Assembly: GCA_025024175.1 (NCBI GenBank)
Contig: QCXZ01000042.1
Span: 6,775,501-6,839,500, forward strand
DNA length: 64,000 bases
Direction of reading: 5' to 3'
Origin: Rhyzopertha dominica
Lineage: Eukaryota > Arthropoda > Insecta > Coleoptera > Bostrichidae
Positions 45,601-58,499 of the stretch are shown piece by piece; the first letter of the stretch is position 1; each line of letters starts with the position of its first letter. The position numbers and the translations under genes are program-made. Below the pieces are notes generated by a model. That model saw only the letters and a program-made list of their open reading frames with translations. It made no database searches and was not told the origin of the DNA.

Positions 45601-46110
45601 ATTGAGGAGGAACGTTTATCCACGCATTTTTTGAGTGGTATTATGGTGTAGGGTATTTATCGTATTTCTGCTACCACTTGGTATCATGTTCCTGCTTCAT
45701 GTCTTCTATGGACTACGAAGCATCTCTCTTCCAGAAGTCTTATTGCAAATATTTCAGATTCTTTTCTTATCTCTTTACACAACTTTTGCTGCCACTGNTT
45801 CATCATTCCTCCAAAGTTGCTTTATCAGAAATCATTCAACATACATATTTACAGCTGTAAAGCCTGTATAGGCTGCAGCGTAGGGCGGCAAATGCCAAAA
45901 ATAATACACGAGATAATTAGTAAAAGTATTGTGGTAACTAGCTTTCAAGGTTGTTATTTGCGAATCTAAAACGGATCAAAAATTAACCCCACATAGTCGT
46001 TCAAGCTTGTTTTGACCTATATGGATGGTTCCAAAAGAACTTGACCCCACAGGGACACAGAAATGGAAGGTCGTCATTGATTACTGATGCTTAAATGAAA
46101 AGACTAGCGA
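45601..46110. other. Spacer, nothing recognised
   Basis: T-rich then mixed DNA with one N at 45798. No motif. Confidence 0.35.
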
Positions 46111-46121
46111 TGATAAATATC

Positions 46122-46343
46122 AAAATGCATGTCTATGCTGTGCTGTCTACACCTCAACCAACTGCAGATAGTACTATTTCGCTGTCATTACAGCTCATCA
46201 GTGCAGTTTAGGTCTAGTGTAGACAACACGACATAGAACTGGTTTTGCTTATATACCAAAGCAATGGTATGATGAAAGTAAGAATTTAGGATGGCAATGC
46301 CATCTGTCAGCATTACACTGACATGATGACAAAGCCACCTAGC
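46122..46343 (+). mobile_element. Palindromic element family, copy 2
   Basis: The first 138 bp are nearly identical to the arm and loop of copy 1 (36780 onward). A short spacer follows, then the inverse of copy 1's terminal block (46270-46343 against about 37134-37205). The 11-bp sequence TGATAAATATC occurs at 46111-46121 and 46344-46354, so the borders are firm. The second palindrome arm of copy 1 is missing here and the terminal block is in the opposite orientation, so copies differ by internal rearrangement. Confidence 0.75.
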
Positions 46344-46685
46344 TGATAAATATCCTCTCTCGAGGATAAATTAGGCCGTTCTCAATACTTTACTATGCTA
46401 GACTTAGATAGTGGTTTTCATTAAATATAAATGAACGAAAACTATATTCCAAGAACTGCAATTCTTAACAGAATTTAGAAATTACGAATTTCTCCGCATG
46501 CCCTTTAGCTTCCGAAATGTACTAGCAACCTTTCAAAGGATATCGTCTATTATAAGCACATAATTTTATTATCGTATCTGTACAACAGCATATTAATAAT
46601 TGGCGAGATTTTTTCGTTAATTTCAACTTCTTATGTTTCACAATTTCCTTGTTTCTGACAAGCATTTCTTCATTACATTGTATTA

Positions 46686-47790
46686 TGTACAGGGTGAGCA
46701 AATAAGAGTGGTCGGCCACATCTCGTAAACCAGTAGCCCTAGAGCATTGAGGTAAAAAATTTCTTAATCAAAATGACCAAGAGAAATTGCTGTAAAATAT
46801 TTTCGAGTTTGTAAAGTGACCGCTAGAGGGCGCTGTGGCACATCCACGTTACCTAATAAATGTTGCGGTATTCAATATATTAAGATTGTTTGGACTAAAA
46901 TCTTCCATTTTTATTTACAATTTTTTTTTGTTAAATGTCAAATAAAGGAGTGGCGGCGGGTGAACATTAATATAGAAAATCGGTAATATTTCAGGTTTGG
47001 CTTGACCGATTTCAATCAGCCGGGTGTCATTTTCAGAGCTTATGTGCCTTTATAAAAAGCAATTTTAATCAGAACATAGTTTGTGTGTTGACCACAAGAG
47101 GGCGGTTTCTGAACGTGTTACCTAAATATCGATTTTTATCGAAATTTTTAAATGCAACGATATAAGGCTGTTTACTTCATTAAAAGAACAATTCAATATA
47201 GATTAAAATGGTGAAAACACCACCTTCATATGTTATTTTAATCTAAAGATATTAAAGATTGAATAGCAAAACTAATTGATTTTTTACAGTATAACTTTTG
47301 AAAATTAGAGTTGGCTTGGAACAATAAATTTAACTAACAGATCAACATATTATTATTACACTAATACTAAAAACATCATATATCAAATATATAAAAAAAT
47401 AGCGGAACAGTTACACAAGACAAACGCCATTAGCTCTAAAATTCGCTAACAATAAAGTGAACTAATTCTATCTTTAATTATTAATACTTAAGTGAAGAGT
47501 AGCTAAAAATACAAAGTACCGCAACAAACATAATAAAAAAAATAAACTATACTAAACTACCTGAACAAATTATTATTATTAATAATGCCAAAGTGCAGAC
47601 TAGCTAATATTATAGAGCATTGGAGCAAACACAAAACAAAAGTAAATGCTACAGTGGTCACTTTACAAACTCAAAAATAATTTCCAGCAATTTCTCTTGG
47701 TCACTTTAAGAAATTTTTTACCTCAATGCTCTAGGCCTACTGGTTTACGAGATATGGCCGATCACCTCTCTTATTTGCTCACCCTGTACA
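46686..47790. mobile_element. Foldback MITE with about 136-bp inverted arms and TA target
   Basis: Left arm 46686-46823 and right arm 47655-47790 are inverted copies with scattered mismatches, starting TGTACAGGGTGAGC and flanked by TA (46684-46685 and 47791-47792). The 830-bp interior has no open frame, is AT-rich and includes two AAGAGGGCG / AGAGGGCGC-like patches. It is a non-autonomous DNA element; TA flanks suggest mobilisation by a Tc1/mariner-type enzyme, but its ends do not resemble the DD37E element at 43 kb. Confidence 0.85.
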
Positions 47791-47792
47791 TA

Positions 47793-49949
47793 TAAGCATT
47801 GCAAACATTTTTACAAAAATGAGGCACAACTTATAATTTAGCACCAATATGGAAATATTACCTGACATACAAAAGCACAGAACCCTCCTTTTGTGTAACC
47901 AATATCCTACTGAAAACCTCTATGAATGTTATCATACGAGAATACTTAAGTATTTGAATGGATGAATATGATGTACGAGCAGCAAACACGATATGGTGTT
48001 TAACTTGTGTGTATCGATGCGATCTTTCTCCGTTCTAAAAGCAGATTAGTCATTATTTCTTGACAGAAGTATGCAGCATGAAGTTGATGTCTGACTGCAG
48101 TATGCATTTAACATGCGAAGACTATTAATCAGTGAACATAAGTACAAATCAAGATGCTGGAACTGCAGGTGTGGTGAACACTTAAACAAAAGAGTGTTTA
48201 AGGAAACTGTGCATTAAGAGGCAACGTGCTGTTTCGTGTAAGAGTTAGTGGCATAAAAGGTCAAATAAACAGCACGTAGTCCTTTCTCTCGTACATAAAA
48301 CACAAATGAATCAAATTAATCATTTTATCTAAAATAAATCTTAATGAGCATCAATTGTAAATCTATACAGCACATTTACGTAAGTAAAATAAACAATATC
48401 TACTAACGTAACAAATTATGTAACTGGATATCAAGAATGTTATTATTATTACTGTCATGTAGTGTGTAAGTACTTAGCTGCTAACGTAATCAGCATATCA
48501 TAAATGTAATTTTTGTTGTTTTTGAAGATTTCATCTTACAGAGTTTATATGATCAGTTCAGCAGTTGTATTCCAACATAAATTACTGAATCAAAAGATTG
48601 CGAAAAAATATAAAGCACTATTCACACTATTATTCTTAAACGGACTACTTCATCAAAATTCATGTAATAAGGAAGCTTGACACAATTCTAGAACGCTTCA
48701 CATTCATTTGCATTTCTTTTTTTTAGTTATTTTCTTGTGGTTCATAGACTTTTTTTACCATGCGTGTTCATTTTATCTCGCGTTTTAATCGATGTTATTA
48801 CGCCTACTGTTAACAATGATTTTAGTTTTTATTTATGGACTTTCTGTTTTTTTCAATGCATGTTTTGCTTACTTGAGTTCATTCGTGGCTACTTCAAACG
48901 CAACCTGCGGTTTTGCTATTCCATACTGCTGTCTATTTTAGCTAATTTTCCAAAGGCGGTATTGTCTGCACTTAGTTTGATGATATATCTCTTACACACA
49001 TAGCTATAGGAAGGCTCAAGGGATAGGTTCGTTGAAGAGGTCTTGTTCTAACGATGATCAGCATGTACTTTTCTTGTTTTCCGTAAGTAATGTATCTTAT
49101 ACACTTAAAATTAAATTAAATGCATTTAGAGAGCCTTCTGTACCTGTTGTGTTTTACTATACCAAGTAATATGCTGTTATTTACTATCTACTCTGGAGAG
49201 ATCATGATGAGAGTTTGTTGTTTTATTAATGATGAATGTTTCGATATTGAATACAGAGTTTTTGCATTGCATCAAACTATCCCGATTTGAGAATTTTTTA
49301 CACATAAACTGAGTGACCTAAACGCACTCTATATATAGCTAAGTGATGTACAAATGATAGACTTTTATAATTTGATACCCTCGTTCTCAAGGGTTCTCTT
49401 ATAAGTTTTGTAAATTGCTGCACAATATTCAGGCATTTTCATTCCGGTATGTCTTCAGTTTTGCTTAAATCTCGAAATATCAACCCAACTTTTTTCCGCT
49501 CCCTTCTACTACAGTGTTCATTCTTTGTTGGTTTCATGATTTTGCCCGAGTTGATTGTTGAATTATTGATGATTGTGTGGTACTTGAGCTTTGGTTTCTC
49601 TTTTGTTTTATGTAGGATTGTGTACTTTTGGTAGTGATCTGTAAGCACTTTCATCAACTTTTGTTCCGTGTTTATTCTGCCATTATTTCCGAGCTCACTT
49701 TCTTGAACAATTGATTTTCATTTATAGTGTGGTGGTTTAAAATTTTATACTTCTAGATGTAGATACAGCTTTGTTGCCACGATTTCTCACACTTAATAAC
49801 ACTTTTTAATCGTCGCATCTGGTCAAACTTTACAGTGAAGTCAATTTCTCCGCTTTCGAGTTCTAATCCCACTTCTGAAATACTGTTTCTGCTCAAACAT
49901 GAGGCAATATGAAACCAATTAAGGTTATCCCTTGTTTCCATTATCTCTT
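47793..49949. other. AT-rich DNA, no supported gene
   Basis: Frames at 48737-49003 (plus, hydrophobic, starts at GTG) and 49657-49439 (minus, basic) have no recognisable domain. I do not support them as genes. Confidence 0.4.
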
Positions 49950-50402
49950 ATGGTGAAGAGCACGTGCGTCCGTCTGCAATGCTTGGCAACCAGGTACAGC
50001 GGGTAGTTTGCCGTCCAGTTGTTCGTTTATAAGAGGCTGAAACCAAGACCGAAAGAATGCTGCAGCAAAAGGCATCCTCACAAATCACCCGGACAGATCG
50101 CATAAATTAAAATTGGAAGTCGGCTCAAAAGCTGTTCTCCCGCTGCCGCGGATAGTCTGTTCTTCGTTAATAACGCGCCGTGTCTTTTGTTTCTCTGCAG
50201 GCCAAGAGGCAAATTTTTAATCCGCCAGAACCGCCCACCAGACGAGCGGACGCGCACACTATTTGCAGATGCAAAGGAAGTGTTGCGTTGTAGGACACTC
50301 GAAACTCGAAGTGGACGTGTGCGTGGGCACATGTGGGAAAACTACGGAAGAGCTGAGGAAACAAGCTGTTCTTGTGCTTCTAAAATATTTAAATTCTTTT
50401 AA
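49950..50402 (+). promoter_or_regulatory. GC-richer block with a splice-acceptor-like site
   Basis: CpG-bearing DNA contains TGTCTTTTGTTTCTCTGCAG ending at 50200, a good polypyrimidine tract plus AG. The frame from 50202 is then open for 66 codons to a stop at 50400-50402, so a terminal exon is conceivable. The peptide is arginine-rich and unrecognised, and no polyadenylation signal stands out. Regulatory DNA or a non-coding exon are alternatives. Confidence 0.22.
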
Positions 50403-52080
50403 ATTTTTTCCTCGGGACTGATTTTATTGATCTTTTGTTCAAGATTTTGACTTTGTTTCAAAGACTGCTGTGACTCAAGACAGTATCCCATCATAAAAAT
50501 AGGATTTGGATTTTTTAATTTGAAAATGAAGGCAATGAAAACAAGGCCTCCCGGAGGCCCGGAAATTCTATCCACGGCCCTGTATGTCACGACGAGCCTT
50601 TGAGGATTATCAAAATTATTTGTTCCTGTTATACGAATGCAGTTGCCATGTGCGATTTTGTAGCTCTTCGTGTCGCTTGATATGGGCCAAGGAAGAATAG
50701 ATTATCTTCAGTTATGGAAGAATACTTAATATCAGTCCTGTTTCAAGAAGCAAACATTGATTTTTTAATTTTTATCTTCAGTATATACATATTTTCAAAA
50801 AATGACAACAAGCAGTTACCGTACAGAAAAAGAAACCGTCGATAATACTTGATTTTGTGGTTTGACGACGATAAACAATTCGAAGAAATAATAAGCAATA
50901 AAGTAGCATTTTTTCTTTTTGTTATACTTTAAAATGGTTAGCCTGATATCACTATTTCAAGGAACACATTTTTTACCTCCCAGTTATCTGCAATAAACAG
51001 AAGGAAAGCATGTGTTCCCCCTGTAGTGAGTGTGCGTATTTCTGTCTTTACCTATCGTTCATCTCTCCTGTTGCGTTACCCATAAATTGTAGGTACTACT
51101 GATGTGTTATAATATTTAGTACGTCTACATGGATCATTTTTTCTGCTGATCAATGTAGTCTTAGAAAATGCAACACTTTCATTAATATTGATGAAAATTA
51201 TAAACGGTTTATGCGTTTAAGGCGATATGATGACACTATAAAGCATGAAAGATAAATAGATGCCTTGTAAAGCAAACACAGGAAACTAAAGTCTTCAAAA
51301 ACTGGAGTATGTAACAAATAAAATCCAGATTACTTAAATTAATATATTTACCTGATCGGTTTAGACTTTAACTACAAATTAAATTTCAAGGTTCTCGGAC
51401 AAAAATATAGCAAACATAAAGGAACCATTTTGTTGCATTTGTATCAGTACAGACATGAAAATAATTTTAACATAACTAAATATAATTTCAATAAACGCTT
51501 CTTTTCGAATTTATTTCTCTTGAAATGGTTCGTAGTAAATGCAATATTTCCCTTCCTTTAATTTTGGTTGTTGTTTTAATATCAGTAGTTAAAAACATCA
51601 ACAAAACTAATTTCTGTGCAATTACGTTGTTGAACTTGTGCAATTACGTTGTTGAACTGAAGAGTCTTCCACACTCCACACATACAGAGAAGGCATTATG
51701 TCGTATTCAAAATTTATGTCTGTAGTTGCCAACTCTGCAAACGGAGCCAATATCCAATACTTATCTTTACTTACTTTAAGCACGGATCGATAGCGAGAAA
51801 AAATGATATTTAATGACTTACTTATAAATGAAAAATGACCATTACACACAGATTACATTTTTTTGTTTTTATCCCTACATATAATAAAACTCATAATTCT
51901 TTAGAAAACCCATATCGAAAAAACTTATCTATATCTTTTTACGAAATTTTCTAAGCGAACTTATAATAGTATTAAAAACAACATATCAGACAAACACGAA
52001 CACGATAAAACTACCCCCTAAAGAATTAAAAAATTAACAGGGGTTAGAGGAAATTTGATACAGGTGTAAAATTTCGTGAA
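50403..52080. other. AT-rich DNA, nothing recognised
   Basis: The only structure seen is a 22-bp tandem duplication (GTGCAATTACGTTGTTGAAC twice) at about 51616-51660. Confidence 0.4.
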
Positions 52081-52089
52081 AGCATAAAT

Positions 52090-52960
52090 GAGATCAGTCG
52101 GCACCGACCTCTTCAAAACTGTCAGATATCATATCACAATTCTGTGAGGTCGCATTAAAGTGGTCTATCATAAGTTTAACCTTCTGATAAATATTTCCAA
52201 ATAGTGTCGTTTCAAAAGTTTTTGCAAAGTTACATAGAATGCAGACGGTTCTGTAGTTCTCTGTATCCGTTGCAAAGCCCTTCTTAAAGACAGTATATAA
52301 CGTATGATCGTTTCCAAACACTAGAAAATACTGAGGATTTCAATATTAGATTGACTAAAAGTAAAACCATCAGGGTACAAATACCGGAGCACAATCTTTT
52401 AGAATGAAACTGGGAACTCCATCCGGTCCAGTAGTAAAAGTATTCTTTGCCCTTTTCAAAGCACAATAAATCTTCTGTAATACAGTTCTTACAATATGTA
52501 TATACCGAACGCTTGCGACTCAACAAAAGGAATAACAGTATTATCATCACTGATGGGCACGGAAAATACACTCTTAAAAAAGAAACAAAGCAGACTATTA
52601 TAGATTGTGGAGAGACGAGCTTCTCATGAGATGAACGAATGACCAGAATTTACGAAGATCCAGTAAATGAAATCTTTCAGTATCTGGCATATATCGTCTA
52701 TACGAAATATTAATTAACTATTTACACTTTGAGCTTTCATCAAAAAGATTAACTGTAAAACGAGGATGAGACCTACTATAGATGATTGGCAGGAAATTAA
52801 GCCTTTGGAAGAATGAATTAATATCAATCCTTTCGTGTTTTTCACCGTTCTTCAATTCAAGATGTGTTCTACCTTGACATAGCTTACTAAATTAATAAGC
52901 TTCGGATTCAGTTTCAGTTTCCATTACTAATGGCTTGTTTGATTAGTATTTTTATCAGCT
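52090..52960 (-). mobile_element. Jockey-like LINE fragment, linker and RT start
   Basis: On the minus strand LRKFWSFVHLMRSSS near 52660 matches the linker between endonuclease and RT (the PRKFWSFV block). KNTFTTGPDGVPSFILKDCA near 52430 matches the RT entry (GPDGIPSFIL). The frame 52321-52094 gives VFGNDHTLYTVFKKG and TENYRTVCILCNFAKTFE, the fingers motif. Catalytic motifs A to C and everything downstream are missing. At least two frame changes separate the pieces. The wording differs from the Jockey-like copy at 36.6-40.2 kb, so it is another family. Confidence 0.75.
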
Positions 52961-53092
52961 TTATTGTGTATTATTGCAGCTTTCTCGTCCTTTCGATTAC
53001 ATATCTGCATTTTTCATTAACCCATCCAGCGAATGCAATATCGCGACAATGATGAGGTAGTGAACAGTAAATTTCTATGATGGCTAACGCCA

Positions 53093-53122
53093 TAGTGCAG
53101 AAAGTGATTGCTTTCCGCACTA
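53093..53122. repeat. 12-bp hairpin with a 6-nt loop
   Basis: TAGTGCAGAAAG (53093-53104) pairs with CTTTCCGCACTA (53111-53122) with one mismatch. It is isolated and has no downstream gene or T-run, so no function is assigned. Confidence 0.4.
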
Positions 53123-54160
53123 GGGGTTAATAAAACGCGAGAAGTGCACAGAATTTTACGCAAGCGTTGCGACAAAAAGAAAATAGGTGCGAAAATGAGT
53201 TATGCAATTCTTTACCACTTAAGTGTAAATACATAGGTATATTATTACAAACGCAAGTACCAATCAACAAGCCACTTCTCTCAATGCCACAAAAAAGAAG
53301 CTAATAGCGCTGCCAAGTTTCAAACGTCAGCCAATTTCCGGACGTACCATACCAGCAATGGCATTTATCCAGAGTAAAACACATATAATTTCATTTCACG
53401 AGCAATCCATAGATGTGAGTGATGGTCGTATCCGTTGGCTGCCATCAATTAATTTGTTATAAATTGTTAAGGATGTGAGAAACAGTTCATTTATGTAACA
53501 GCTTGATGGCGATTGCTGATCAGAAACGGAGGATTCCACGCATGCTACCGATGCTGCATCGGAAAAACTTATCTCGGAAACATGCAGTCACATTCGATTA
53601 ATGAAAGGGGATAGCTTTAAGGACTTCACTTGTTGATTTAAATTACTGCATTAATTAAAAGCATTGATTAATGGAGCATTGTAAGGTTGCCTTACTGCAA
53701 CATTTAATTCATAAACGGAAAGTACTACTTAAGAAGAATCAATGAGTTGTACATCGCATCTTTAGACACTAATTTTCTAGTTAGAAAATTAATGTGATAT
53801 GTGGATATTTACTGAATTTACTTTTGACATCTGAAGGCGTTTTTACACATCTTATGTATGTCGTGCCTGACTCATTTTTTGATTTAGAATTTGTAGATTT
53901 TTATTTTCCTGCTGCGACTAACGGTCTATCGAATGCATAATACATTTATGAATATGAGGTTTGCAGAGATTTATGTCGCTTCGTATATTACTTCGCTATA
54001 AAACCTGTTGGCGTATGGTAATATAGATTCCCGTTTTCGATTAATAATTCTCACCAGCTCTAATTTTTTTAGGAAAGCGGTACAATGAAGCTAATACGAG
54101 ACATTTAGAAACCAACCTGATTAACTCCACTTTTTTATAATTCTGAACTGTTTAAACGAT
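53123..54160. other. Mixed DNA with a possible enhancer-like stretch
   Basis: From about 53380 to 53640 the composition is balanced and includes CGATGCTGCATCG and homeodomain-type TTAATTAA cores. No exon is evident. Candidate conserved non-coding DNA at low confidence. Confidence 0.22.
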
Positions 54161-54164
54161 TGTG

Positions 54165-54860
54165 TTAGAAATAATGCAACTTTTCACAGGCCAAATTGAT
54201 TAAATAACCACTGCAACGTTGTATATATCTTCGTATAGACAGGCCTTCGTTATCATACTGATTAGGTAATGATTGACTTTTTTCTTTTCCAGGATTATTG
54301 GTACAGGTTGGTGATATGTTCTTGACAAAGGCTGCTTGATATTGTAGCATTTCAGGGATGCACTTTTCTAGTTTTGAAAGTAGAAAGTGTGCGTAATATA
54401 TATACCCAACACTGCATAACGTTATTCTTCCACAGTCGTCCGTATTCTGGGGAGTTTTTACTTTAGGAATGGGTACTTGTACTGTGGTATTCCAATCTTG
54501 GGAAGTTTCATTTATAGTAGCCAAGCTGTTGTTATTATTATTTTATGTATTTCTTGTTTTATTATTTCCGGTCTATATTGTTTATCCTATCTAGGCCTGG
54601 TGCTTAATTGTTTTTGATGCTGTTTATGATCAGACGTAGGTTCTTTATAATGTTAATGTTTTATCGGGATGGACATTGAAATTGCTGTTGCTTTCTCTGG
54701 GGTATTTTTTCAAATATTTGAACTTGTAGTTTAGTCGCCCGCTTTTTGGTCTCTCCAGAATTTTTTCAATAAACCTGTTTCCTGTTTTTGTGCTGCTTTT
54801 GGGCATTTTTTACTTCTATTTCAAATATGTAGTTTATTATATGCTACAAAATCTAACATG
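54165..54860 (-). mobile_element. RTE-like LINE fragment, N-terminal RT
   Basis: On the minus strand, LINSIKNN-x-APGLDRINN near 54600 and PEIIKQEIHKIIITTAW near 54550 lead into the frame 54524-54165. That frame carries DWNTTVQVPIPKVKTPQNTD, ITLCSVGYIYYAHFLLSKLE and MLQYQAAFVKN. These are the entry and finger motifs of RTE-type reverse transcriptases (WNxxxQVPIPKxK, DDxRRITLC, YQAAFxKNRST). The catalytic core and C-terminus are missing, and the last 40 codons are unrelated. It may come from the same broad clade as the 1.5-2.6 kb fragment, which preserves the other end. Confidence 0.8.
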
Positions 54861-56560
54861 CATTTAATCATGTAGTCCACTTAAAATACATATATTTCCG
54901 TTTGTAATAGAATTATTTTGAATATTGCTGCACATTTTGGTATTATACTTTTACTGTAAACGGGGGCAGTAGAAGGTTATTATTATATGATAATTCCTAA
55001 GATTATTTCCCACATTTTTAACTATAAACCTACGATTCCCAGAAACACAACCAAACATAATTCTCACACTTTCAATGGAACAACCGCACGTGCTTCGAAT
55101 ACCGATGCTAACGAATAAAAAACGAATGGTTTCACTTTTTACACTTTCAGTATAAATTAACCTAATGTTACGGAATTAAAACAGAAAGGAACGCGTTGTT
55201 AAAAATAGAGAAACATGTCGTGGCTGTCAATAGCGTTACGACATGAAAGAAAATGTTTCGCGGTGACAGAACCTCTAGCTTTTCGCGTTATTAATTAAAG
55301 GTCAAGCAACCTTAGAGTGCGAAGTCACGCACAAAGGATATTCAAATGAGCCAGTTTAGCAAAACAATGTGAGATATGGTGGAGCTTACCGCGAAACGGA
55401 AGGACTCTCCAAGCGGACTCTTACCTGGAAGAAAGAAACAACTTTATACATCTCTGTAAATAATATTCAAACGACGTCGTTAAATTATACGAAGATAACA
55501 GATCAGCATTTTTTCTTTTAATTTTAGAAAATATCTGAAAAGATGAACATATTAAAGTATACCTGTACAGAGCGCTGCCTTTTATAATCGCTAAACACGT
55601 AGCAATTAGTCGCGGCATTTAATGAAATACTGGTCTTTTAAAATAATAAATGGTCTATCTTGAAGGTATACCTGTATATCCACACCCAAAAAACTGCTAT
55701 CTACAGAATGTCGGACACTTAATTTCCACCTCTTCAGGTATAATCCCATTGGGGATAAATCTATTCAAAAGCGCAGACCTATTACCGCCCAGTTACATAA
55801 TTTAAATTTGTGACTGCCCTTGGGCATCCAAGCGTCTATGGCTTGGCCAGACTCAGCAGCTGGTTGAGTAATACACACACTGATCTTGCTTCGATAACAT
55901 ACTTTTGTTTCAGTTACACTTGATAAACTGTTCACACTGACACTAATTTACATATGTGTAGGTGTTGCCACCAAAAAACTTCGTGTTTTCCTGGTATTGA
56001 CGTTGAATACGCGTTTCTCCAATATTAAAATAACCGGAGATAGCAATATCACTTTATGTATTAGTACACCAATCAACCAAAATAGAAGTGTATATTAATG
56101 ATCATTGCCCTTCTTGTAATTAAACAACTCCAAGTATTATCCACTTTATTAAATAATTTGTAAAGGAAATCTATCATGATAATTTTATATTTATATACTC
56201 TTTACATTATTTTATAAATTTCAGTTATGAAACAGAAGTTATTAATCAAATTTCCTTTTCAGATTTATTAATTTTACGTAGCAAATTTTCTCCTCACTTA
56301 TCTTCTGCAATTGTTAGAACATCAATATGCACAGACAATATTATTTCTTATTTTTCTTTTCACCCTTGTAAACACAAATTAGCTGTATTTCATTCTTATT
56401 CCACTTTCATTGATGCTTTTGAAAAAGAACTTGGTGTAGTTCTCCAAATTGCTTTCAAACAACAGTTTTCTGAGTAAAAATTGTATTCTAAATATTTGAT
56501 AAAATTTAAGTTTTCTTTTAACACCATTCAAGGAAGCTAAAATATGATATCACTTTAGGT
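54861..56560. other. AT-rich DNA, nothing firmly recognised
   Basis: From about 56270 the T-rich plus strand may already be decayed LINE sequence leading into the next feature, but no motif can be named. Confidence 0.3.
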
Positions 56561-56579
56561 TTGCTGGTCCAGTTTCGGC

Positions 56580-58255
56580 AAGTTTGTCTAAATTATTTTC
56601 CTCGTTTGGATTAAATTTTGCTTTTTCTACGGTAGACAGTATGTTGTCCCTCTTTGTACGTAATGAAGACAAAATCCCAGTTTCGAATCATTCAGAAATA
56701 TACAATTTTTCACTTAACAATTCGAAGAATATAAACATAGTCATATTGTTACAACAAATTCATCGTTTGCTACCTTTTATTTTTAGACAAACAAACTGCT
56801 ACCTCAACAATTCAAATTTATTACAACTTTGTAGCAAATCTTCAAAACTAATTTGTTTGTAATTTTAGTTGCCCCATATTAAACTGTTAATTCGATCATT
56901 AAAATTTTAGTTGCTGACATGTGGACTACTTTTTTGAGGTCAAGTCTGTTTGCTTCCATTCTGACGTCAGATTTTCCTGTAAAATTTATGACATTTCTGA
57001 AGATCTTTGATATGGACTGCTGGCACTCTTTGAAGTAATTCACCCAAGGAAGGTTGTGTTTCAAAATCCTTCGATTTCAAGTGTTCTCAAAGAAAAAATC
57101 TAGGGGAGTATAACATAAATTTAATAAATCTTCTCCGTTCAGTCCACTCAGTCAATCTTTTCCTCAAAAAGTATCTCTCGATAGTGAAATAGTAATCTAT
57201 GATAATTGCTTTAGTCTGTCTTCCAAGCAATTTAGTAATTTCTATAATAATCACGGAAATGCCTTAGATCTATGTTTTTCGAATTGTAGCAATTAGGTGT
57301 CTAGACTTGGTGTATACCAAGTACGTCAAATTTTTATATATTACGTAGTACGAATTATGTTTACAGTAACGAGGAACTGTTATAATTACGCAGACTTTTC
57401 AGGACTGAATCAATTTTAAGTAACATTAAACTATGCTCGCAATTTTTCATCGTTGAATTGTGCAACTCAAAACTAAACTTACTTGTTATTTGTTAAATAT
57501 TGAAGGTGCCTTATTATCAAACCTAATGAATTAATCGAATTTTTCTACGATAATACTTTATTTGATTTATACTCAATTTGCAATAATAATTCAGGTTATA
57601 TAAATCCTATGTTTTGTTCTAATTCATATGTCGACTTAAACTACCAATACATGTGTTGAAGATATAAAATCATCTTTGCCGATTAGATCCCCAAACGAGC
57701 CTGCTGTTGTTTTTAAGAAGTATAATGCAGCTAAAATTTTGCCTCTATATTTACTGTTTAATATGTTTTTGTGTTCAGGAGTTTTTCCAAGTGTGTGAAC
57801 ACATTTGCTATTACCAGTTCAGGATCATTTAGTAAAATCGAAAACTATGTCTAAAAATATTCTAATTTAATTTCTCTGGGTAATAAATTCTGAGTTCGTT
57901 CTTTATATTACAATGTAAGAAATCAAAGTAGGTCATTTTTCGAAAATAATAACGGTATATTCGGGAGTACCACAATTATTTATTAATGATGTTGGTAACA
58001 ACTTTCGATGTAACTACCGTTTGTTTGCAGATGATTAAATATTCTTAACATCATCAAATCTTCAGATATTGTATTCAATCTCCAAGAGGACTTAAACAAA
58101 CTGTATTTTTGGTGTATACAAAACTATATGGTCCTTAATGTTGAGAACTGTCATGCCATTTGTTTCATTCNTAGAACTGTACAATATCAAATTACTTTCA
58201 TCGTGCAATTTCGAAATCGGAAGCTCTGGAGCTAGAGCATCCTCCAGTATAGTAT
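56580..58255 (+). mobile_element. Decayed Jockey-like LINE, plus strand
   Basis: Landmarks in order on the plus strand: FYNNHGNALDLCFSNC near 57240 (end of the endonuclease), an RT fingers region with NMFLCSGVFPSV near 57760, SGVPQLFINDVGNNFRC near 57965, and YRLFADD near 58015 (catalytic motif C). LQEDLNKLYFWC and NYMVLNVENCHAICF follow near 58080-58165 (thumb). A deletion within the GVPQGS-LF block and numerous stops inactivate it. The start is uncertain; 56584-56862 is an open frame with no motif. One N at 58171. Confidence 0.65.
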
Positions 58256-58499
58256 AGGATATTTTAGAGGTAAAGACAGACCAGAAATATTCTGCGCATA
58301 TGGTTTTGATTGTTTAAACAATTTTTTATTACGGCCTGAACGTAAACCCCCTAAAAGCAATGACGCCCAGATGTTTAGAATATATTTAAACGATATCTGG
58401 GAGGACGGGCCGTATTCATTTTTAACATGGATACAAATTATCTATTTGAACAGATTTACCTGTAACCTGCTGTTAACTATGTTCTACGAAAATATGTAT

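Noticed and set aside
48737..49003. Hydrophobic 88-codon plus-strand frame, possible receptor
   Set aside because: Starts at GTG, T-rich composition, no family motif and no neighbouring exon signals.
49439..49941. Basic minus-strand frames, possible retroelement pieces
   Set aside because: No RT, gag or nuclease motif could be read in any frame.
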